NCBI GenBank assembly: GCA_049323275.1
Contig: JBMOOM010000005.1
Coordinates: 121,016 to 185,015 of the forward strand
Length of the DNA: 64,000 bases
Direction: 5' to 3'
Source of the DNA: Taklimakanibacter sp049323275
GTDB lineage: Bacteria > Pseudomonadota > Alphaproteobacteria > Rhizobiales > Aestuariivirgaceae
A program made the position numbers and the translations under genes. The number at the start of each line of letters is the position of its first letter. Within the stretch, counting starts at the first letter, position 1. This document shows positions 36,645 through 44,850 of the stretch, piece after piece. Below the pieces are notes generated by a model, which saw nothing but the letters and a program-made list of their open reading frames with translations, made no database searches and was not told the origin of the DNA.

Positions 36645-37766
36645 TCACCGATCCTTCGGGTCGAGCGCATCGCGCAGACCGTCGCCAATGAAGTTGAGAG
36701 CGAAGAGCGTCGAGACCAGGAAGAAGGCTGGATACAGCAGGAGCCAGTTGGCCGAACCGATATTCTTGGCGCCTTGCGAGATGAGCACGCCCCAGCTCGT
36801 CATCGGCTCCTGGACGCCCAGCCCGAGGAAGGACAGGAAGCTTTCCAGGATGATCACCTGAGGCACCAGCAGGGTCATATAGATGACCACCGGCCCCAGG
36901 AGATTGGGCACGATATGGCGGAGCAGAATGCCGCCGCCGGACACGCCGAGCGCCTCGGCGGCCTGGACATATTCCTGGCGCCGTATCGACAGCGCCTGGC
37001 CGCGCACGATGCGCGCCATGTCGAGCCACAGGACGGCGCCGACGGCCAGGAACATCAGCACGAAATTGCGGCCGAAGAACACCACCAGCATGATCACAAA
37101 GAAGATGAAAGGCAGCGAATACAGGATGTCGACGATGCGCATCATGATCTCGTCGGTCTTGCCGCCCATGAAGCCGGCGGTCGCGCCATAGAGCACGCCG
37201 ATCACCACGGCCACCAGGCCGGCGAGCAGGCCGATGGCGAGCGAGATGCGCCCGCCCATCAAGGTGCGGGCGAGGAGATCGCGCCCGGTATTGTCGGTGC
37301 CGAAATAAAAATACTCCTTCTCGACCGTGGCGCTCATGGTCAGCTTGAGGCCGTCGGCCGACTTGCTCTCGATGCGGGTATCGTCGAACGTGTCGGAGCG
37401 GTCGAGATAGCGCGTGACGCGTTCATCGATCTGCTTGGGCGAGGATACGGTCACGAAGACGCGCTCGTCCTGCTCATGCCATTCCTCGAGATCGACACGC
37501 ATGCGGCGCACCGCATCCTTGAGCGCCGAGTCGATCATCTCCGCCTGCGGATAGGCCGAGAGGCTCGGCGGCGTGCGGACATAGTCGGGATAGATCGTCG
37601 TATATGGATGCGGCACGAAATACGGCCCGAAGACGCAGACGATCGCCATCAGGGCCAGATAACATAGACTGACCATCGCCGCCTTGTTGGCCTTGAGCCG
37701 CGCGAAAGCGTCGGCCCAGAGCGAACGTCCGACGACCGGGGCGCGGGTGGCGGCAATGTCAGTCAT
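36645..37766 (-). CDS. oligopeptide ABC transporter permease, OppC type, with long periplasmic loop
   Basis: Inner-membrane permease of 373 residues, about 70-80 longer than typical DppC. The first helix lies at about residues 30-50, and the motif YFGTDNTGRDLLARTLMG, which normally follows closely, comes only near residue 153. The intervening segment has charged stretches such as RVDLEEWHEQDE and should be periplasmic. The rest of the transport domain, including ESFLSFLGLGVQ, is normal. The ATG at 37766 overlaps the end of the B-type permease by eight bases. The extended loop resembles that of OppC-like proteins of larger-peptide importers. Confidence 0.9.
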   Translation of the reverse strand: MTDIAATRAPVVGRSLWADAFARLKANKAAMVSLCYLALMAIVCVFGPYFVPHPYTTIYPDYVRTPPSLSAYPQAEMIDSALKDAVRRMRVDLEEWHEQDERVFVTVSSPKQIDERVTRYLDRSDTFDDTRIESKSADGLKLTMSATVEKEYFYFGTDNTGRDLLARTLMGGRISLAIGLLAGLVAVVIGVLYGATAGFMGGKTDEIMMRIVDILYSLPFIFFVIMLVVFFGRNFVLMFLAVGAVLWLDMARIVRGQALSIRRQEYVQAAEALGVSGGGILLRHIVPNLLGPVVIYMTLLVPQVIILESFLSFLGLGVQEPMTSWGVLISQGAKNIGSANWLLLYPAFFLVSTLFALNFIGDGLRDALDPKDR

Positions 37767-38682
37767 AGCGCACCCTCGGATCGACCGCGGCATAGAGAAT
37801 GTCGACGATGAGATTGAAGATGATCGTGAAGATGGCGATCACCACCACGGTGCCCATCACCAGCGTGTAATCGCGATTGAGCGCCGCCTCGACGAAATAG
37901 CGCCCGACTCCCGGTATGGCGAAGATCGACTCGACGATGATCGAGCCGGTGAGCAAGGCGGCGGCGGCCGGTCCCGAATAGGAGACGATGGGAAGCAGCG
38001 CCCCACGCAAGGCGTGCTTGATGATGATGCTCCAGTCGGACAGACCGAGAGCCCTGGCGGTGCGGATATGGTGCGAGCGCAGGGCTTCGATCATCGAGCC
38101 GCGCATCAGACGCGCCACGATGGCGATCTGCGGCAGTGCCAGCGTGAGGATCGGCCCGATCTTGTTCTTGAACGCGCCATCCCCCCAGCCCGCGACCGGC
38201 ACCAGCGCCAGGGACGTCGCGAAGATGAGCTGGTAGATCGGCGCGATCACGAAGGTGGGCACCGTGCTGCCCGCCGTCGCCGTGGCGATCACGGCGTAGT
38301 CCTCCGCCTTGTTCTGCTTCAGCGCGGCCATGATGCCGAGGGCGCTGCCGAGGATGAGGGCCAGGATCAGGGCCGAGGCGCCGATCTGGATCGAGACCGG
38401 CAAGCCGACCTTGAACAATTCGGTCACGGTGAAATCGGGCAGATTGTAGCTCGGACCGAAATCGCCGCGCAGCAGATTGCCCAGATAGCGCAGATACTGC
38501 ATCCACAAAGGCTGATCGAGGCCAAACTGGCGCTCGAGATTGGCCTTGATCACGGGATTGAGTCCGCGCTCCTGATTGAACGGGCCGCCTGGCGCGACGC
38601 GGATCAGGAAAAACGAGATCGTGACGATCACGAAGAGCGTCGGAATGGCGGTCAACAACCGCCGGAAGACATAGCGCAGCAT
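37759..38682 (-). CDS. oligopeptide ABC transporter permease, OppB type
   Basis: Inner-membrane permease of 307 residues. The N-terminal helix MLRYVFRRLLTAIPTLFVIV and APGGPFNQERGLNP are typical for OppB, and the B-type motif ESIFAIPGVGRYFVEAAL is near the C terminus. It follows the binding-protein gene after a 69-base gap with a strong hairpin. It overlaps the OppC-like gene, and the pair forms the translocation pore. The family assignment is firm; peptide size range is not shown. Confidence 0.93.
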   Translation of the reverse strand: MLRYVFRRLLTAIPTLFVIVTISFFLIRVAPGGPFNQERGLNPVIKANLERQFGLDQPLWMQYLRYLGNLLRGDFGPSYNLPDFTVTELFKVGLPVSIQIGASALILALILGSALGIMAALKQNKAEDYAVIATATAGSTVPTFVIAPIYQLIFATSLALVPVAGWGDGAFKNKIGPILTLALPQIAIVARLMRGSMIEALRSHHIRTARALGLSDWSIIIKHALRGALLPIVSYSGPAAAALLTGSIIVESIFAIPGVGRYFVEAALNRDYTLVMGTVVVIAIFTIIFNLIVDILYAAVDPRVRYD

Positions 38683-38707
38683 GCGCGCCCCCCTATCTTG
38701 GCAAGGC

Positions 38708-38741
38708 GCAGCCGCCGTTTCCCATTGGAAACGACGGCTGC
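38708..38741 (-). other. strong intercistronic hairpin after oppA-like gene
   Basis: GCAGCCGCCGTTTCC and GGAAACGACGGCTGC form a 15-bp stem with a single mismatch and a four-base loop. It lies in the 69-base gap between the binding-protein stop and the OppB start. No T-run follows on the minus strand, so it resembles a stabilising or partially terminating element that would raise binding-protein mRNA above permease mRNA. Confidence 0.65.
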
Positions 38742-38751
38742 AACACCCCAG

Positions 38752-40332
38752 TTATTCCTTGCTGATAAAGCGCGTCGGATGCACGTCCATGACGTTGTCC
38801 TCGAAGCCTTTCAGCTTCGGCGACACGAGATTGTGGTAGCTGTAATAGAGCAGCGGCATGTTGCCGAGATCATCGACAAGCACCTTTTCCGCTTCCGACA
38901 GGAGCTTCGAGCGCTCGGCGGGATTGCCGCCTGCGGCCGCCGCCTTGTCCATCAGCTCTTCATATTTCGGGCTGTTGTAGTTCGAGTAGTTGTTGCCGGA
39001 CGCCTTGCGCGAGATGCCGAGGAAGGTCTCCGGATCCTTGTAGTCGGCGATCCAGCCGGCGCGGGCATAGTCGAAGTCGCCCTTCTGCTCGAGATGGCCG
39101 TAATGCGTCTTGGTGTCGGTGTTGACCATCGTCACCTCGATGCCGAGCGGCTTGAGCTGCTCCTGGATGGCGACGGCGGTGTTCTTGTGATTCTCCGAGG
39201 TGTTGTAGCGGATCTCGAGCTTCAACGGCTTGTCCGGACCATAGCCCAGCTCGGTGAGGATCTTCTTGGCCTCGTCCTCGCGGTCGATCTGCGACATCTC
39301 GGCATAGTCGGCGATGGCCGGCTCATACCCCGCGATGCCCGGAGGCACCATCGAATAGCCGGGGATCATGCTGTTCTTCCACACCTTCTCGGCGAGGAAG
39401 TCGCGGTCGATCGCCATCGAGATGGCGCGCCGCAGCTTCGGATTGGACCACGGCTCCTTGTCGGTCTTCACGGCATAATAATAGGTGCCGAGATAGGGGC
39501 CGATGCGGACCTGGTCGCCGAACTTCTTCTTCATCTCGTCGAGCTGCTCGAGCGGCATGTCGTCGTTGGAATCGAGCTCGCCCGCCTCGAAGCGCTTGAG
39601 CGCGGTCGAACGGTCTTCAGTCGGGAAGTAGTTGACGACGTCGACCTTCACCTGGTCGGCTTCGTAGAACTTGGGGTTCTTGACCAGCTTGATGTGATCG
39701 TTCGGCACGAATTCGGCGAGCGTGTAGGCGCCGTTGGAAACGAGATTGCCGGGCTTGATCCAGTCGGCGCCGAGCTTCTCGATCGAGGCCTTGTGCACCG
39801 GGTAGTTGGCCTGGTGCGTCAGCATTTCGAGGAAGTACGGCGTCGGGGACTTGAGCGTGACCTCGAACGTATTGGCGTCGACCGCCTTCACCGCCAGCTC
39901 TTCCGGCTTCGCCTTGCCTTCGTTCACTTCCTGGCCGTTTTTGATGACATACATCATCGAGGCGTATTCGGCGGCAGTCGCCGGGTCCTCCAGGCGGCGG
40001 AAGGAATAGACGAAATCATCGGCGGTGACCGGGTCGCCGTTCGACCAGGTCGCGCCCTTGCGCAGATTGAAGGTGTAGACGGTGCCGTCGTCGGAAACTT
40101 TCCAGCTTTCGGCGGCGCCTGGAATGACGTCGGCCTTGGCGTCCTGCATGACGAGGCCGGAGAACAGGTCGCGCAGGATATGCGCTTCATAGACAGTCGA
40201 GGTCTTATGCGGATCGAGGGTTTCGGGGTCGGCCGAATTGCCTCTGTTGTAGATCATTTCGGCGAAGGCCGCCGAGTAGCTTATCGATACGAGTGCCGTC
40301 GCCAGAAGCAGCGATCGCAGGCTTTTTTTCAT
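38752..40332 (-). CDS. oligopeptide ABC transporter substrate-binding protein
   Basis: Periplasmic family 5 binding protein of 526 residues, close to OppA/MppA. A signal peptide MKKSLRSLLLATALV ends SAAFAE, then MIYNRGNSADPETLDPHKTS, a typical OppA opening. Other family lines are YTFNLRKGATWSNGDPV and RRAISMAIDRDFL. GGGAGG precedes the ATG by seven bases. It heads a four-gene operon (binding protein, OppB, OppC, fused ATPase). MppA-like proteins bind cell-wall tripeptides, but nothing here settles that. Confidence 0.92.
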   Translation of the reverse strand: MKKSLRSLLLATALVSISYSAAFAEMIYNRGNSADPETLDPHKTSTVYEAHILRDLFSGLVMQDAKADVIPGAAESWKVSDDGTVYTFNLRKGATWSNGDPVTADDFVYSFRRLEDPATAAEYASMMYVIKNGQEVNEGKAKPEELAVKAVDANTFEVTLKSPTPYFLEMLTHQANYPVHKASIEKLGADWIKPGNLVSNGAYTLAEFVPNDHIKLVKNPKFYEADQVKVDVVNYFPTEDRSTALKRFEAGELDSNDDMPLEQLDEMKKKFGDQVRIGPYLGTYYYAVKTDKEPWSNPKLRRAISMAIDRDFLAEKVWKNSMIPGYSMVPPGIAGYEPAIADYAEMSQIDREDEAKKILTELGYGPDKPLKLEIRYNTSENHKNTAVAIQEQLKPLGIEVTMVNTDTKTHYGHLEQKGDFDYARAGWIADYKDPETFLGISRKASGNNYSNYNSPKYEELMDKAAAAGGNPAERSKLLSEAEKVLVDDLGNMPLLYYSYHNLVSPKLKGFEDNVMDVHPTRFISKE

Positions 40333-40521
40333 CTAGTTCCTCCCATGTTGACGGCTCCGTTAAGGGCAGAATTGCCAAAAGCCGTCGGTCCAGACGGGGC
40401 GCACTATAGCATCGCCCACGGCTTTGTCCCATGTCCTGTAATAGTGGTCGAAAGTCCAATATCCAGGCGTCAAACAATTTGAATTGCGTGGCCCGCACCC
40501 CCCGCTTATTGAAGTCGGGAA

Positions 40522-42450
40522 ATGACCAAAAACGATCATACCCCCCTGCTCGACAGCGTTAACGATCCGGCGGCGATGCGCCGCCTCCGCCCCCAGCAAC
40601 TGCGCCAGCTCGCCGAGGAACTCCGGGCCGAAACGATCGCCGCCGCCGCCAAAACGGGCGGCCATTTCGGCGCCGGACTCGGCGTCATCGAGCTCACCGT
40701 GGCGTTGCACTATGTCTTCAACACGCCCAGGGACCGGCTCATCTGGGATGTCAGCCATCAGACCTATCCGCACAAGATCCTGACCGGCCGGCGCGACCGC
40801 ATCCGCCAGATCCGCCAGCGCGACGGCCTCTACGGCTTCACCAAGCGCAGCGAGAGCGAATACGACCCGTTCGGCGCCGCCCACAGCTCGACCTCGATCT
40901 CGGCCGGGCTCGGCATGGCGGTGGCGCGCGACATGAAGCACGAGGACAACCACGTCGTCTGCGTCATCGGCGACGGCGCCATGAGCGCCGGCATGGCCTA
41001 TGAGGCGATGAACAATGCGGGCGCCCTCGACACCCGCCTCATCGTGGTCCTCAACGACAACGGCATGTCGATCGCCCCCGCCGTCGGCGCGCTCACCAAT
41101 TATCTCTCCTGGATCGTTTCGTCGCGGCCATTCCTGTCGCTGCGCGATATCGCCAAGCAGCTCGCCATGAAGTTCCCGCGCACCCTTCGCACCGCCGCGC
41201 AGCGCGCCGACGAATATGCGCGCGGCATGCTGACCGGCGGCACCTTGTTCGAGGAGCTCGGTTTCTATTATGTCGGCCCCATCGACGGGCACAATATCGA
41301 CACGCTGGTGCCCATCCTGCAGAATGTGCGCGATGCCGAGCAGCTGGGCCCGATCCTCGTCCATGTGGTGACGGAAAAGGGCAAGGGACATCCCTTCGCC
41401 AAGCCGGATCGGGAAAAGTACCACGCCATCTCGAAATTCGATCCCCTGACCCGCGAGATGGCGAAGAGCGTCTCCAATGCGCCCACTTACACCTCGGTCT
41501 TCGCCAAGGCGCTGATCACCCAGGCCGAGAAGGACGAGAAGATCGTCGGCATCACCGCCGCCATGCCGTCGGGTACCGGGCTCGACAAGTTCGCCGAGCG
41601 CTTTCCTGCCCGCATGTTCGATGTCGGCATCGCCGAGCAGCATGCCGTGACCTTCGCCGCCGGCCTCGCGGTCGAGGGCTTCAAGCCCTTCTGCGCCATC
41701 TATTCCACCTTCCTGCAGCGCGCCTATGACCAGGTCGTGCACGACGTGGCGCTGCAACGGCTGCCGGTGCGCTTCGCCATCGACCGTGCCGGGCTCGTCG
41801 GACAGGATGGCGCGACCCATGCCGGCAGCTTCGACATCGGCTATCTGTCCTGCCTGCCCGACTTCGTCGTCATGGCCGCGGCGGACGAGGCCGAGCTCGT
41901 CCATATGGTGGCGACCGCCGTCGCGATCGACGACCGGCCCTCGGCCTTCCGCTATCCGCGCGGCGAGGGTGTCGGCGTCGACATGCCCGAAGAGGGCGTG
42001 CCGCTCACCATCGGCCGCGGCCGGATCCTGCGCGAAGGCAGCAAGATCGCCCTGCTCTCTTTCGGCGCGCGTCTTCAGGAGTGCCTGAAGGCGGCCGACC
42101 AGTTGCAGAGCCTGGGACTTCCGGCCACGGTCGCCGATGCGCGTTTCGCCAAGCCGCTCGACGAGGTCCTCATCCGCCGGCTGGTGCATGGCCATGAGGT
42201 GCTGGTGACCATCGAGGAGGGCGCCATCGGCGGCTTCGGCACCCAGGTGCTGCATTTCCTGGCGCGCGCCAATCTCTTCAATGCCGGCTGCCATATCCGC
42301 GCCATCCACCTGCCCGACCGTTTCGTTTCGCACGGGACGCCGAAAGAGCAGTATGAGGATGCCGGCATGACCGAGAAGTCGATCGTCGCCGAAGTGCTGG
42401 CGGCGCTGGGCGAACCCGCCCGCAGCCTGGACATCAAGACGCTCGCCTGA
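40522..42450 (+). CDS. dxs: 1-deoxy-D-xylulose-5-phosphate synthase, divergent copy
   Basis: Thiamine-diphosphate enzyme of 642 residues that joins pyruvate and glyceraldehyde 3-phosphate, the first step of the MEP isoprenoid pathway and of thiamine and pyridoxal precursors. Present are GAGLGVIELTVALHYVF, the thiamine motif GDGAMSAGMAYEAMNNAG (150-169), GPIDGHN and the transketolase-type DVGIAEQHAV. Where most DXS have DVGHQAYPHK this one has DVSHQTYPHK (Gly to Ser at 78), and HLGAGLG is HFGAGLG. The usual alphaproteobacterial neighbours, xseB and an FPP synthase, are missing. It may therefore be a second dxs copy. It stands alone between oppA-like and dmeR genes. Confidence 0.9.
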   Translation: MTKNDHTPLLDSVNDPAAMRRLRPQQLRQLAEELRAETIAAAAKTGGHFGAGLGVIELTVALHYVFNTPRDRLIWDVSHQTYPHKILTGRRDRIRQIRQRDGLYGFTKRSESEYDPFGAAHSSTSISAGLGMAVARDMKHEDNHVVCVIGDGAMSAGMAYEAMNNAGALDTRLIVVLNDNGMSIAPAVGALTNYLSWIVSSRPFLSLRDIAKQLAMKFPRTLRTAAQRADEYARGMLTGGTLFEELGFYYVGPIDGHNIDTLVPILQNVRDAEQLGPILVHVVTEKGKGHPFAKPDREKYHAISKFDPLTREMAKSVSNAPTYTSVFAKALITQAEKDEKIVGITAAMPSGTGLDKFAERFPARMFDVGIAEQHAVTFAAGLAVEGFKPFCAIYSTFLQRAYDQVVHDVALQRLPVRFAIDRAGLVGQDGATHAGSFDIGYLSCLPDFVVMAAADEAELVHMVATAVAIDDRPSAFRYPRGEGVGVDMPEEGVPLTIGRGRILREGSKIALLSFGARLQECLKAADQLQSLGLPATVADARFAKPLDEVLIRRLVHGHEVLVTIEEGAIGGFGTQVLHFLARANLFNAGCHIRAIHLPDRFVSHGTPKEQYEDAGMTEKSIVAEVLAALGEPARSLDIKTLA

Positions 42451-42466
42451 GCCAGGCAGGCGAGCG
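42440..42466 (+). terminator. hairpin at the dxs stop codon
   Basis: CGCTCGCCTG and CAGGCGAGCG form a perfect 10-bp stem around a seven-base loop that includes part of the dxs stop codon. It is not followed by a T-run. It may act as a Rho-assisted terminator or 3' stabiliser. Confidence 0.45.
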
Positions 42467-42574
42467 GTCCCGTCGCATCAGGGCGACTGGCTGGTTGCAT
42501 TTTAATTTACCTAGAGTAGTTTTTATGACGTGCGGGGACTGACCACTTTCCCCCCGGACGATCCCTGACACCTC

Positions 42575-42612
42575 GAAGGCCCTTGCCCGATCGCCGTCCT
42601 GCAAGGGCCTTC
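42575..42612. terminator. 12-bp hairpin in the dxs-dmeR gap
   Basis: GAAGGCCCTTGC and GCAAGGGCCTTC are a perfect 12-bp inverted repeat with a 14-base loop, in the 268-base gap between dxs and dmeR. Upstream, at about 42500-42560, there is an AT-rich stretch and then a GGGG/CCCC pairing. The hairpin could end a small RNA started in the AT-rich part, or be a second terminator for dxs. I do not recognise a known RNA family. Confidence 0.5.
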
Positions 42613-42661
42613 CTGCATTCACCCCCTGCTCTCCTCGACCATAACTTCCATCCCAGCACAA

Positions 42662-42700
42662 TTGACATCCCCGAGCTGATAAGATAACCCCCTACCCTAT
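42662..42700 (+). promoter_or_regulatory. dmeRF promoter with C-tract, probable DmeR operator
   Basis: TTGACA at 42662-42667 is a perfect -35 box, with GATAAC at 42683-42688 as a possible -10. Overlapping the -10 is a short C-tract with AT-rich flanks, ATAACCCCCTACCCTATA. RcnR/DmeR-type regulators bind sites built from a G/C-tract between short inverted TA-rich half-sites, so this position fits repression by DmeR. The ribosome site GGAGG follows at 42710-42714. Confidence 0.55.
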
Positions 42701-42718
42701 ATTTCGGACGGAGGACGC

Positions 42719-42994
42719 ATGCATACCGTCAAGGACAAAGCCCGGCTGATGGCGCGGGTGCGCCGCATCAAAGGCCAGGCGGAAGCCCTCGAACGGGCGC
42801 TCGAGGCCGAGCTCGGCTGCACCGATGTGCTCATGCTGGCCGCGTCGATGCGCGGCGCCGTCAACGGGCTCACCGCCGAGATTCTCGAGGACCATATCCG
42901 CAACCACATCATCGATCCCGACAAGGAACCGCAGTCCCAATATGCCAAGGGCGCGGCCGAACTCATCGAGGTCGTAAGGACCTATCTCAAATGA
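42719..42994 (+). CDS. dmeR: RcnR/CsoR family metal-responsive repressor DmeR
   Basis: All-helical DNA-binding repressor of 91 residues. It aligns with RcnR: His2, Cys34 (in LGCTDV), His59 and His63 (in EDHIRNHI) fall at the nickel/cobalt ligand positions of RcnR (His3, Cys35, His60, His64), and the family core SMRGAVNGLTAEI is present. This pattern favours Ni/Co sensing over copper (CsoR) or formaldehyde (FrmR). GGAGG is four bases before the ATG. Its stop overlaps the start of the dmeF gene by four bases, as in rhizobial dmeRF operons. Metal binding would release it from the upstream C-tract site. Confidence 0.88.
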   Translation: MHTVKDKARLMARVRRIKGQAEALERALEAELGCTDVLMLAASMRGAVNGLTAEILEDHIRNHIIDPDKEPQSQYAKGAAELIEVVRTYLK

Positions 42995-43950
42995 CGACCG
43001 CCTCCGAGCCCGGCCACAGCCACGTCTTTCTCGGCGAAAGCCATGCGCGCAACGAGAAGCGCACCTGGCTGGTCATCGCCCTCACCGCGACCATGATGAT
43101 GGTCGAGATCGCCGCCGGCACGATCTACGGCTCGATGGCGCTGGTCGCCGATGGCTGGCACATGGCGACCCATGCCGCCGCCATGCTCATCACTGCGCTC
43201 GCCTACTATTACGCCCGCAAGAACGCCGAGAACCGCCGCTTCACTTTCGGCACCGGCAAGCTCGGCGAACTCGCCGGCTTCGCCAGCGCCGTGATCCTGG
43301 CGCTCATCGCGCTGATGATCGGCTGGGAGAGCGTCGTGCGCCTCACCGCGCCGGTGCCGATCGACTTCAACCAGGCGATCATGGTCGCGGTGGTCGGCCT
43401 CATCGTCAATCTCGCCAGCGCCTGGCTGCTCAGCGGCGATCATCACCACCATCATCACGGCCACCATCATGATCATCATCACGGGCACGATCATGATCAC
43501 CACCACGATCATGACCATCATGGCGGCGACAACAATCTGCGCGCCGCGTATATGCACGTGCTGGCCGACGGGCTGACCTCGGTCCTCGCCATCGTCGCCC
43601 TCCTCACCGGCAGTCTCTATGGCTGGCTGTGGCTCGACCCGGCCATGGGCATCGTCGGCGCTCTGGTCATCGCCCGCTGGTCGTGGGGCCTCATCCGCGA
43701 TTCAGGCGGCGTGCTCGTCGACTATCTGCCGGCCGGCGAGGACCTGCCCGAGGAAATCCGCAACACCATCGAGAACGAGCGCGAGAAGATCACCGACCTG
43801 CATGTCTGGCGGCTCGGCCCCGGCCACCATGGCGCCATCGTCGCGATCCGCTCGGCGGAACCCAGGCCGCCGGCCTTCTATCGCGACAAGCTCGCTCATA
43901 TCCACGACCTGTCGCATGTGACGATCGAGGTGGAGCCCTTGGCGGCATAA
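42991..43950 (+). CDS. dmeF: cation diffusion facilitator DmeF, Co/Ni efflux
   Basis: CDF-family exporter of 319 residues with six predicted helices in the inner membrane, exchanging divalent cations for protons. The N terminus HSHVFLGESHARNEKRTW is typical of DmeF. Metal-site lines are LVADGWHMATHA in helix 2 and HVLADGLTS in helix 5. Between helices 4 and 5 is a cytoplasmic histidine-rich loop at residues 151-177, made almost only of His, Asp and Gly. It is coupled to dmeR. A terminator-like hairpin follows. Cobalt and nickel are inferred from the DmeR ligands and the known rhizobial system. Confidence 0.9.
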   Translation: MTTASEPGHSHVFLGESHARNEKRTWLVIALTATMMMVEIAAGTIYGSMALVADGWHMATHAAAMLITALAYYYARKNAENRRFTFGTGKLGELAGFASAVILALIALMIGWESVVRLTAPVPIDFNQAIMVAVVGLIVNLASAWLLSGDHHHHHHGHHHDHHHGHDHDHHHDHDHHGGDNNLRAAYMHVLADGLTSVLAIVALLTGSLYGWLWLDPAMGIVGALVIARWSWGLIRDSGGVLVDYLPAGEDLPEEIRNTIENEREKITDLHVWRLGPGHHGAIVAIRSAEPRPPAFYRDKLAHIHDLSHVTIEVEPLAA

Positions 43951-43967
43951 GGGACGGATTACGAAGC

Positions 43968-43993
43968 GGACTGTGGCTTGCATGCCACAGTCC
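43968..43993 (+). terminator. terminator-like hairpin after dmeF
   Basis: GGACTGTGGC and GCCACAGTCC form a perfect 10-bp stem with a six-base loop, 18 bases after the dmeF stop. The following sequence CACAATATTCCC has no T-run. A false upstream start for the outer-membrane gene lies inside it. Confidence 0.6.
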
Positions 43994-44082
43994 CACAATA
44001 TTCCCAGATCCCCGTCAAATGCCGGCATCCGGCAGGGAAAAACCACGCCACTCTCGCCGAAACGGATTCTCGGGGAGATTAC

Positions 44083-44832
44083 ATGTTCAAACGGATGCTC
44101 CTGGCCGGCGCGGCCACGGCCTTCATCGCCTCCGGCGCCTATGCCGCCGACATCATCGAGCCGGCGGCCTATGACTGGAGCGGCCCCTATCTCGGCCTTC
44201 AGGCCGGCTATGGCTGGGGCGAGAATGACATCCGCAACGAGACGCTGCCGCCCGACACGACCAATGAAACCCTGCAGCGAGGCGGCAGCGATCCTCTGGT
44301 CACCGATCCGAGCCGGGACGGCTCAATCAAGCTCGGTGATTTCATCGGCGGCCTGCATGCGGGCTACAGCTGGCAATCCGACAGCCTCGTCCTCGGCGCC
44401 GAAGGCGATATCGAGTATTCTGGGCTGTCCGGCGACACCCGTTATTATCTGGCGCCGCCGGAAGAAGGGTTCACGCCGGCGGGAAAGATCGAGCAGGACA
44501 TCAACTGGCTCGGCTCCCTGAGAGTGCGCGCCGGCCTAGCCTTCGATCGCGCCCTTGTTTATGCGACGGGCGGCCTCGCGGTTGGCGACATCGATATGAA
44601 AGTGACCAATACCGATGAGCACTCCGTCGACGCGACGGAGACGGCCTGGGGCTGGACGATCGGCGGTGGCTTTGAATTTGCCCTGACTGATGCCGTGAGC
44701 GCGCGTATCGAGTATCGCTACACGGATCTGGCCGGAACAGATGTCGGCTCCCCGATAGAGAAGCTTGGCGAGAAGGTCGAATTCGACAATGATTTTCACG
44801 CCGTGCGCGCCGGGCTGAGCTGGCATTTCTGA
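44083..44832 (+). CDS. outer-membrane beta-barrel protein, Omp25/31-like
   Basis: Protein of 249 residues with a signal peptide MFKRMLLAGAATAFIASGAYAA and the opening YDWSGPYLGLQAGYGWG, the hallmark of the small porin-like outer-membrane proteins of Hyphomicrobiales. Alternating beta strands follow, with late lines such as VSARIEYRYTDL, and the chain ends AGLSWHF with the C-terminal phenylalanine that guides insertion by the BAM complex. The ATG at 44083 has GGGGAG seven bases upstream; an earlier TTG at 43978 lies inside the dmeF hairpin and is rejected. Function is structural or unknown. Confidence 0.9.
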   Translation: MFKRMLLAGAATAFIASGAYAADIIEPAAYDWSGPYLGLQAGYGWGENDIRNETLPPDTTNETLQRGGSDPLVTDPSRDGSIKLGDFIGGLHAGYSWQSDSLVLGAEGDIEYSGLSGDTRYYLAPPEEGFTPAGKIEQDINWLGSLRVRAGLAFDRALVYATGGLAVGDIDMKVTNTDEHSVDATETAWGWTIGGGFEFALTDAVSARIEYRYTDLAGTDVGSPIEKLGEKVEFDNDFHAVRAGLSWHF

Positions 44833-44850
44833 TCCCGGTTTTCCGGATCA
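44830..44850. terminator. hairpin spanning two convergent stop codons
   Basis: TGATCCCGG and CCGGATCA pair with one bulged base around a TTTT loop. The left arm contains the stop codon of the outer-membrane gene and the right arm that of the MMPL gene. It probably serves as a bidirectional terminator for both. Confidence 0.6.

Noticed and set aside
37684..40482. 932-residue open frame on the plus strand
   Set aside because: It is antisense to three clear importer genes. Its product is rich in His, Asp, Arg and Glu without any domain, the usual mirror of GC-rich coding DNA.
42434..42661. 75-residue open frame on the minus strand in the dxs-dmeR gap
   Set aside because: It overlaps the dxs end and two hairpins, has no ribosome-binding site and matches no family I know.
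43441..43530. Repetitive CAT/CAC tract, considered as a tandem repeat or CRISPR-like array
   Set aside because: It encodes the His-rich metal loop of DmeF; there are no spacers or regular repeat unit.
42982..43557. 191-residue open frame on the minus strand rich in Met and Val
   Set aside because: It is the mirror of the His-rich loop of dmeF; CAC/CAT codons read backwards give GTG/ATG.
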